A stretch of 11,694 bases of DNA from Oscillospiraceae bacterium (GTDB taxonomy: Bacteria > Bacillota > Clostridia > Oscillospirales > Oscillospiraceae). Location of the stretch: positions 1 through 11,694 of the forward strand of contig JAKSPP010000035.1 of the NCBI GenBank assembly GCA_024404735.1. Direction: 5' to 3'. A program made the position numbers and the translations under genes. Position 1 is the first letter of the stretch; each line of letters begins with the position of its first letter. This document shows positions 6,277 through 11,694 of this stretch, piece by piece. Under the pieces are notes generated by a model. That model was not told where the DNA came from. It saw only the letters and a program-made list of their open reading frames with translations, and searched no databases.

Positions 6277-8235
6277 ATGGAAAAGAAACCCTATTACATC
6301 TCAACGGCTATTGCATACACCTCTGCAAAGCCTCACATCGGAAATACCTATGAAATCGTTCTGGCAGACTCTATCGCAAGATATAAGAGAATGACAGGCT
6401 ACGATGTATATTTCCAGACCGGAACCGATGAGCACGGCATTAAGATTCAGCAGAAGGCAGAGGCCGCCGGAATCACCCCTCAGGAATATGTTGACAATGT
6501 TGCGGGAGAGATTCATAAAATCTGGGATTTAATGAACACCACCTATGACAAATTCGTCCGCACAACGGATGAAGAGCATATGAAGAAGGTTCAGCGCATC
6601 GTCAAAAAGATGTATGACAAGGGCGATATATATAAAGGAAAATATGTCGGAGAATACTGCACTCCCTGCGAGCGCTTCTGGACAGAGAGCCAGCTTAAGG
6701 ACGGCAAGTGCCCCGATTGCGGACGCGACTGCGTAGAGGCAGAGGAAGAGGCTTATTTCTTCAAAATGAGCAAGTACGCAGATAAGCTTATGCAGTACAT
6801 TGAGGACCACCCCGAGTTCATTCAGCCCGAGAGCAGAAAGAACGAGATGGTAAACAACTTCCTCAAGCCCGGTCTTTCCGACCTATGCGTATCCAGAACA
6901 AGCTTCACCTGGGGCATCCCCGTTGATTTTGCCCCCGGCCATGTTGTTTACGTATGGCTTGATGCACTTACAAACTACATTACCTTCTGCGGCTATGATC
7001 CCGACGGAAACCACGACGAGCATTATAAGAAGTTCTGGCCCGCAGACCTTCACCTTATAGGAAAGGACATCATACGCTTCCACACTCTTTACTGGCCTAT
7101 ATTCCTTATGAGCATGGAAGAGCCCCTGCCCAAGCAGGTATTCGGACATCCCTGGCTTCTTGTTGGAGGCGGAAAAATGTCCAAGTCTCTGGGCAATGTT
7201 ATTTACGCCGATGACCTTGTTGAGCTTTTCGGCGTTGATGCTGTAAGATACTTCGTCCTGCACGAGATTCCCTTTGCAAACGACGGTGTTATGACCTATG
7301 AGCTCATTATCGAAAGAGTCAACTCCGAGCTTGCAAATATTCTCGGAAACCTTGTTAACAGAACAATTGCCATGAGCGAGAAGTATTTCGGCGGAGAAAT
7401 CATGAGTCCGGAATACACCGAGGAGCTTGACGAGGAGCTTAAGAGCATTGCTCTCTCTCTGCCTGCAAGGGTTGAGGCAAAGATGGATACTCTCCATGTT
7501 GCCGATGCAATCGATGAAATTTTCGTTCTTCTTCGCAGAGCAAACAAGTACATCGACGAGACAACTCCCTGGGCCCTTGCAAAGGATGAGGACAAAAAGC
7601 CCAGACTGGGAACCGTTCTCTATAATCTTCTTGAGGCCATTCGTTTTGCCGGCATAATGCTTGAGCCCTATCTTCCCGACACATCAAAGAAGATTCTGGA
7701 GCAGCTTAATATCGCAAACGGCGGTGTTGAGTCTCTCTCTTCCTTCGGCGGAATGCCCGTTGGCGGCAAGCTCGGAAAGGCCGAAATTCTTTTCCAGCGT
7801 CTTGATGCGGAAAAGAAGATGGAGGAAATCAATGCCATCAACGCCGAAAAGGCAAAGGCAGCCATGCCCGCAGTTGAAACCGAGCCTCTCTCCGAGGAAA
7901 ATATCGATTTCGAAACCTTCACAAAGTCCGATATGCGCGTTGTAAAGGTTAAGGACTGCGTCCCCGTCAAGAAGTCCAATAAGCTTCTTTGCTTTACCCT
8001 TGACGACGGAACAGGCACCGACAGGCAGATTCTCTCCGGAATTGCAGCCTACTATAAGCCCGAGGAGCTCATCGGAAAGACCCTGGTTGCCATCGTCAAC
8101 CTGCCTCCCAGAAAGATGATGGGCAAGGATTCCTGCGGTATGCTTATTTCCGCGGTTCGCAAGGAGCGCGGTGAAGAGAAGCTGAATCTTCTTATGCTTG
8201 ATGACAGCATTCCCGCAGGCTCAAAGCTCTGCTGA
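6277..8235 (+). CDS. metG: Methionyl-tRNA synthetase with C-terminal tRNA-binding domain
   Basis: This class I aminoacyl-tRNA synthetase charges tRNA-Met and initiator tRNA with methionine in an ATP-dependent reaction, and is essential for translation. The protein is 652 residues. The HIGH-type signature is HIGN (20-23) in AKPHIGNTYE, and the KMSKS loop is at 300-304. The zinc-binding insertion has two CxxC knuckles (C128/C131 and C145/C148). The region after about residue 350 is the helical anticodon-binding domain. From about residue 544 to the end is an EMAP/Arc1p-type tRNA-binding OB-fold domain, which also mediates dimerisation in bacterial MetRS. The ATG at 6277 has a good AAAGGA just upstream. 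It is apparently monocistronic or leads into the ABC genes, with a hairpin in between. Nothing looks damaged. Confidence 0.97.
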   Translation: MEKKPYYISTAIAYTSAKPHIGNTYEIVLADSIARYKRMTGYDVYFQTGTDEHGIKIQQKAEAAGITPQEYVDNVAGEIHKIWDLMNTTYDKFVRTTDEEHMKKVQRIVKKMYDKGDIYKGKYVGEYCTPCERFWTESQLKDGKCPDCGRDCVEAEEEAYFFKMSKYADKLMQYIEDHPEFIQPESRKNEMVNNFLKPGLSDLCVSRTSFTWGIPVDFAPGHVVYVWLDALTNYITFCGYDPDGNHDEHYKKFWPADLHLIGKDIIRFHTLYWPIFLMSMEEPLPKQVFGHPWLLVGGGKMSKSLGNVIYADDLVELFGVDAVRYFVLHEIPFANDGVMTYELIIERVNSELANILGNLVNRTIAMSEKYFGGEIMSPEYTEELDEELKSIALSLPARVEAKMDTLHVADAIDEIFVLLRRANKYIDETTPWALAKDEDKKPRLGTVLYNLLEAIRFAGIMLEPYLPDTSKKILEQLNIANGGVESLSSFGGMPVGGKLGKAEILFQRLDAEKKMEEINAINAEKAKAAMPAVETEPLSEENIDFETFTKSDMRVVKVKDCVPVKKSNKLLCFTLDDGTGTDRQILSGIAAYYKPEELIGKTLVAIVNLPPRKMMGKDSCGMLISAVRKERGEEKLNLLMLDDSIPAGSKLC

Positions 8236-8253
8236 CGCATTATAGGAATTATA

Positions 8254-8285
8254 ATACGCCTGCCGGCTTTCGCCGTCGGGCGTAT
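8254..8285. other. GC-rich intergenic hairpin after metG
   Basis: Positions 8254-8267 pair with 8272-8285 in a 14-position stem, with 13 pairs including one wobble and one C-T mismatch, closed by a TTTC tetraloop. No T-run follows, so it is not a textbook terminator. It could still terminate or pause transcription weakly, or stabilise the 3' end of metG mRNA. It separates metG from the ABC transporter genes. Confidence 0.55.
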
Positions 8286-8335
8286 GGAATTTATTACGGC
8301 ATTTAATATTATAAGTTAGGAGATTGTATAAGGCC

Positions 8336-9100
8336 GTGCTTAACGTTAATCATGTTACAAAAAAATACGGCAAGCTTCTTGCGTGCAATGATGTCAGCTT
8401 CCACCTTGACAAAGGAAGCGTAACCGTCCTTCTGGGACCAAACGGAGCCGGAAAAAGCACTATTATGAAATCCATAATAGGCCTTCTCAAATACGACGGT
8501 GAAATTACCGTTGATTCGCATTTCAACAAAACAAGCGAGGCAAGAAGAATTCTGGGATACATTCCCGAAATGCCCTCTCTTTACCCCAACCTGACCGTAT
8601 CCGAGCATATGGAATTTCTTGCAAGAGCCTATCGCCTCAGCGATTACAAAGAGAAGGCAAACTGCCTTCTTGAGATGTTCGAGCTTTCGGACAAGAAAAA
8701 GAAATTCGGAGATGAGCTTTCCAAAGGTATGCAGCAGAAGCTGAATATTTGCCTGGGACTTCTTCCCGAGCCCGGTCTTCTCCTTCTTGACGAGCCTATG
8801 ATAGGACTTGACCCGCACGCAATAAAGCAACTTAAGACTCTTATTGAGGAAATGAGAAGTTCCGGAAAGACCATGCTTATCTCCACTCACATCATCGACA
8901 GTGTTGATATGCTCTGGGACCGCACAATAATAATGCAGAACGGCTGCGTTAAGGCAAACATTACAAAGGCTGAGCTTGATGCCTGCGGAAAAACCCTTGA
9001 GGAGCTTTTCTTTGAGGTTACCGAAGGAATCAACCCCGATGACGCAAAAGCCGCTCCCGGTGAGGAGGCACAGGGCAGAGAGGAGGCCGAAGTCAGATGA
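8336..9100 (+). CDS. ABC transporter ATP-binding protein (ABC-2-type exporter ATPase)
   Basis: This is the nucleotide-binding subunit of an ABC exporter, acting at the inner face of the membrane with the permease encoded next. Numbered from the GTG at 8336, the protein has 254 residues. Walker A is GPNGAGKST (34-42, catalytic K40), the signature is LSKGM (128-132) in place of LSGGQ, as is common in BcrA/CcmA-like ATPases, Walker B ends in D152-E153, and the H-loop histidine is H185. The C-terminal tail is rich in Glu, Ala and Arg. Start choice: GTG 8336 yields MLNVNHVTKKYG, the usual N-terminus for this family. A TTG at 8324 is in frame, but the AGGAG at 8318-8322 lies one base before it, too near to serve it. 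That motif is 13 nt from the GTG, a long spacing, so the start is not certain. The gene overlaps the permease by four bases (ATGA). The substrate is unknown. Confidence 0.93.
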   Translation: MLNVNHVTKKYGKLLACNDVSFHLDKGSVTVLLGPNGAGKSTIMKSIIGLLKYDGEITVDSHFNKTSEARRILGYIPEMPSLYPNLTVSEHMEFLARAYRLSDYKEKANCLLEMFELSDKKKKFGDELSKGMQQKLNICLGLLPEPGLLLLDEPMIGLDPHAIKQLKTLIEEMRSSGKTMLISTHIIDSVDMLWDRTIIMQNGCVKANITKAELDACGKTLEELFFEVTEGINPDDAKAAPGEEAQGREEAEVR

Positions 9101-10785
9101 GGCTTTTCGGCTACTATGCCCTGCACACTTTCAAAAACCAGCTTAAAAAGCTCTTCAAGACCTGGGTTGTTATCTTCATTCTTGCCTGTATGCTTCTGGG
9201 CGGAATAGTCGGAGTCATTGCCGCCTCCGTTGCAGAACACGTTGATGAAGGCAAGGAAGAAGCGGATGTTGAGGAGATTATCGAGGAAGCAGCTCCCGAT
9301 GACGGTATGACCGAAGAGGAAAGCCTTATGAGGAAGTATGATATGGTTGAGCTTATCGGCGGAGCCGTCATACTGGGCCTTATTATCTTTATGGCATACA
9401 AGGCAGACACGAGCGGAAGCAAAATCTTTCTGCCCGCCGATGTCAACCTGCTTTTTACCTCTCCTATGAAGCCACAGTCTGTTCTTATGTTCAGACTGAC
9501 AACTCAGCTGGGCGCTGCAATAGTCGGAAGTATTTACCTTCTTTTCCAGCTTCCCAACCTGATTTTCAATCTCGGCATAAGCCTTTTCGGAGCCTTTGCG
9601 GTTATAGCCGCATGGATACTCGCACTTGTTATTTCAACACTCATCCAGGTTCTGATTTATGCCCTTGCATCCACGCACACGGAAATAAAAAAATACATAA
9701 GACCTGTTATCTATGCCATATGCTTCATTCTTGCCGGAGGCTTTGCCCTCAGTATCAGAAGAAACAGCGGCAGCGATGCCTCTTCTTACCTGAGCAGTGC
9801 CTTTGCCTTCTTTAACGGCAAAGCCACACGCTTCATCCCCTTCTGGGGCTGGATAAAGGGCTTTATGCGTTTCTCCATAGAAGGAAATATCGTTCCCGCA
9901 GCGATACTTTTCGTTCTTACCGTCCTCGGTGCTGTGGCTCTTCTTATGGTAATTCGCAGGCTCAAGCCCGATTTCTATGAGGATGCCATGGCAAAGAGCG
10001 AGGAAACAGCCAAGCTTCTGGAGGCTTCATCCTCTGAAAAGACCACAAATATTGTAAAACAGCGCAAAAAAGACAGAAGCGATAAGCTTAAACGCGACGG
10101 TATGAATCGCGGCTGCGGTGCAAATGTATTTTTCTACAAAAATATGTATAACCGCTTCCGTTTTGCACATCTGGGCTTTTTCACCAAAACCATGGAAACC
10201 TATCTCGCCGCAGCGCTGATTGTAGGGGCACTGTCCCGTTTCGTTTTTGAAATAAACAGTGTTGTTATCGTTGCTCTGGCACTGGCGGTTATGAGCTTTT
10301 TCCGGGCTATGGGTAATCCTCTTGAAGAGGATACCAATATGGATTACTTTATGCTCATTCCCGAGAAAACCACGGCAAAGCTCTTCTATTCCCTTCTGGG
10401 AAATGCAGTATCCTGTTTTCTTGACCTTCTTATCCCCCTTGTTGCAGGCGCCCTGATGGCAGGTGCAAATCCCTTCAGCGCACTTTTATGGGTATTCTTC
10501 ATTCTTTCCGTTAACCTTTACGCCACAACAGTCGGTGCTTTTATTGCCCATTCTGTTCCCGTATCTGCCGGAAAAACCATAAAACAGATTGTGCAGATAA
10601 TGTTCATTTACTTCGGCCTTATTCCCGATATTGCAATAATTGCCATTGCATTTATCGCAGACCATCTTTTTATCGGCATTATCATTGCCGCCGTTCTGAA
10701 CCTTGGCCTCTGCACAGCCTTCTTCTTCCTTACGGCCGTTTTCCTTGAGCCAAAGGGCGGAAATATGAAGTACACCTTCAAGTAA
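9097..10785 (+). CDS. ABC exporter permease (putative ABC-export family membrane subunit)
   Basis: This 562-residue integral membrane protein has about 11-12 hydrophobic segments, the first at residues 23-45 and the next near 84-103. It would form the membrane channel for the preceding ATPase, to which it is translationally coupled through the ATGA overlap. The PADVNLLFTSPMKPQSVLMF stretch after the second membrane segment recalls the putative ABC exporter family of Firmicutes (Pfam ABC_export type), as does the two-half organisation with a long basic and charged cytoplasmic loop around residues 290-345. A strongly acidic loop of about 35 residues (EHVDEGKEEADVEEIIEEA and onward) follows the first membrane segment. 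The transported molecule cannot be told from the sequence. Two hairpins follow the stop. Confidence 0.88.
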   Translation: MRLFGYYALHTFKNQLKKLFKTWVVIFILACMLLGGIVGVIAASVAEHVDEGKEEADVEEIIEEAAPDDGMTEEESLMRKYDMVELIGGAVILGLIIFMAYKADTSGSKIFLPADVNLLFTSPMKPQSVLMFRLTTQLGAAIVGSIYLLFQLPNLIFNLGISLFGAFAVIAAWILALVISTLIQVLIYALASTHTEIKKYIRPVIYAICFILAGGFALSIRRNSGSDASSYLSSAFAFFNGKATRFIPFWGWIKGFMRFSIEGNIVPAAILFVLTVLGAVALLMVIRRLKPDFYEDAMAKSEETAKLLEASSSEKTTNIVKQRKKDRSDKLKRDGMNRGCGANVFFYKNMYNRFRFAHLGFFTKTMETYLAAALIVGALSRFVFEINSVVIVALALAVMSFFRAMGNPLEEDTNMDYFMLIPEKTTAKLFYSLLGNAVSCFLDLLIPLVAGALMAGANPFSALLWVFFILSVNLYATTVGAFIAHSVPVSAGKTIKQIVQIMFIYFGLIPDIAIIAIAFIADHLFIGIIIAAVLNLGLCTAFFFLTAVFLEPKGGNMKYTFK

Positions 10786-10789
10786 TACT

Positions 10790-10811
10790 TAAGGTACATA
10801 AATGTGCCTTA
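10790..10811. other. Small hairpin directly after the ABC permease
   Basis: TAAGGTACA (10790-10798) pairs with TGTGCCTTA (10803-10811) over nine positions with one wobble, around a TAAA loop. It begins five bases after the stop codon. No T-run follows. It probably protects the mRNA end or works together with the U-tailed terminator just downstream. Confidence 0.5.
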
Positions 10812-10829
10812 TACAATGAATATTTAAAC

Positions 10830-10873
10830 AAAAAACTGCTGCAGCCTTTAATAAAGCTGCAGCAGTTTTTTTT
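10830..10873. terminator. Bidirectional terminator between convergent genes
   Basis: CTGCTGCAGC (10836-10845) and GCTGCAGCAG (10856-10865) form a perfect stem that is extended by six A-T pairs. Eight Ts follow on the plus strand (10866-10873), and six As precede the stem, giving a U-tail on the minus strand. The position between the plus-strand ABC permease and the minus-strand SLH gene suits two-way termination. Confidence 0.92.
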
Positions 10874-10924
10874 GCTAAATTGGGTTATTTACCAGAAAGA
10901 TTGCATTGGATTTACGAAAGCATA

Positions 10925-11692
10925 TTACTTAACTATATACTTCATAAATCTCATAATGAGGGTTGCGGCCTGAGCGCGGGTTGCAGTGCCCTGAGGGCTT
11001 ATTGCAGTATCACTTGTGCCCTTAATAAGGCCTGTGGACACCGCCCACTGCATAGCTTCAAGAGCCCAGGAGCTTATGTCTTCGGCATCATCGAAGCCGG
11101 AAAGGTCTGCCCTTGCGCTTGTGTCAAGGCCGAGCTTCTGTGCGTATCTGTACAGCATAACAACGAGCTGCTCACGGGTGATGGCGCTTTCCATGGCACT
11201 GCCGTCGGAAACGCCGCTTTCCATCGCCCACTCACGTCCCTTTTCGTACCAGGTGTCCCCGCCGACAACATCCGCACCGTCAATGCGTGCAAGCATGGTT
11301 ACGAGCATTGCACGGCTGAGGTCGAGATTCGGAGAGAAGGTATCTGCACCTGTGCCGTTCATAATACCCTTGCCGCTTACGTAGTAAACCGCATCGTAGT
11401 CCCATGCATTTTCTGCAACATCGCTGCCTTCGACGGGCTTTACGCCAAGCTCCTCCAGTGCCTTTTCTGCTGCAAGAAGAGTTTCATAATTGCTTACAAG
11501 CTTTTTCTGAGCATCGGTGAGAGCATCATAAGCCTCACGGGCAGCCTTAATTGCCCCGGCACTTTCCTCTGTTACCTCACCTATTGCATCAATGGCGGCA
11601 ATAACAGCGGCGGCAGCCTCCTGATCAGGGTTGCGGGTGATTACATCACCTGCGTTAACGCCCTGCTTTGCAAGCCACTCTACAGCAGCATT
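10925..11692 (-). CDS. C-terminal part of an SLH-domain cell-surface protein (5' end outside window)
   Basis: The minus-strand frame is open from the window edge to a TAA at 10925-10927, about 255 residues. The Met at 11362 is internal. The fragment ends in about three S-layer homology modules: AWDYDAVYYVSGKGIMNG with LSRAMLVTMLARI, then WYEKGREWAMESGVSDG with ITREQLVVMLYRYA, then WALEAMQWAVSTGLIKG with ATRAQAATLIMRFMKYIVK. SLH modules anchor proteins to pyruvylated secondary cell-wall polymers. Before them (roughly 11440-11610) is a helical spacer with AREAYDALTDAQKKLVSNYE, a repeat type common in large secreted Clostridia proteins. The protein is therefore exported and wall-attached, with SLH at the C-terminus. 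The catalytic or binding part lies outside the window, so the function is unknown. A bidirectional terminator lies about 50 nt past the stop. Confidence 0.9.
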   Translation of the reverse strand, partial: NAAVEWLAKQGVNAGDVITRNPDQEAAAAVIAAIDAIGEVTEESAGAIKAAREAYDALTDAQKKLVSNYETLLAAEKALEELGVKPVEGSDVAENAWDYDAVYYVSGKGIMNGTGADTFSPNLDLSRAMLVTMLARIDGADVVGGDTWYEKGREWAMESGVSDGSAMESAITREQLVVMLYRYAQKLGLDTSARADLSGFDDAEDISSWALEAMQWAVSTGLIKGTSDTAISPQGTATRAQAATLIMRFMKYIVK

Positions 11693-11694
11693 GT

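Noticed and set aside
6883..7497. Open frame of 204 codons on the minus strand opposite metG
   Set aside because: It lies inside the conserved MetRS coding region and its translation shows no domain, so it is a shadow of metG.
8227..8255. TATAAT at 8250-8255 as a promoter for the ABC genes
   Set aside because: No acceptable -35 lies 16-18 bp upstream, and the hairpin starting at 8254 would immediately follow; the match is likely chance in AT-rich DNA.

Overview
The window looks like a chromosomal segment of an anaerobic, moderate-GC Firmicute, most likely a Clostridia/Oscillospirales-type gut bacterium (inference). The reasons are an oxygen-sensitive class III ribonucleotide reductase with the NrdG2-type activase, a MATE exporter and an ABC exporter of the kinds common in Clostridia, an S-layer-homology (SLH) surface protein, frequent AGA arginine codons, and AGGAG-type ribosome binding sites with U-tailed terminators. 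It reads as ordinary chromosome. I saw no transposase, phage gene, CRISPR array, tRNA or rRNA.

Layout. (1) Positions 1-341 hold the 3' end of a multi-pass membrane protein, followed closely by a MATE-family efflux transporter that ends at 1800. A strong bidirectional-type terminator (1816-1863) closes this block. (2) The region 1864-2077 is a regulatory region. It holds a near-perfect NrdR box next to a strong sigma-A-type promoter, with two further small palindromes upstream. (3) Positions 2078-6152 form a three-gene unit: nrdG (radical-SAM activase), nrdD (class III RNR with a C-terminal redoxin domain) and a thioredoxin reductase-like flavoprotein, ending in a terminator at 6187-6231. A perfect 16-bp inverted repeat lies between nrdD and the reductase gene. 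(4) metG (methionyl-tRNA synthetase, 6277-8235) appears to be driven by a promoter that sits inside the preceding terminator hairpin. (5) An ABC exporter pair (ATPase and permease, overlapping by four bases) runs from 8336 to 10785. (6) Two hairpins separate it from the convergent 3' end of an SLH-domain surface protein on the minus strand (10925 to the window end).

Most notable content. The nrdG-nrdD-trxB cluster looks like a self-contained anaerobic dNTP module. NrdG installs the glycyl radical on NrdD. NrdD reduces ribonucleotides. The redoxin domain fused to NrdD (CPNC active site) probably re-reduces the catalytic cysteines, and the adjacent NADPH-dependent TrxB-like enzyme probably recharges that redoxin. 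NrdR-type control fits the same role. Class III RNRs that use thioredoxin or redoxin instead of formate are known, so the chemistry has precedent. The covalent fusion, the unusual Cys-Cys-Cys-Cys run in the linker and the operon packaging are the parts worth a closer look.
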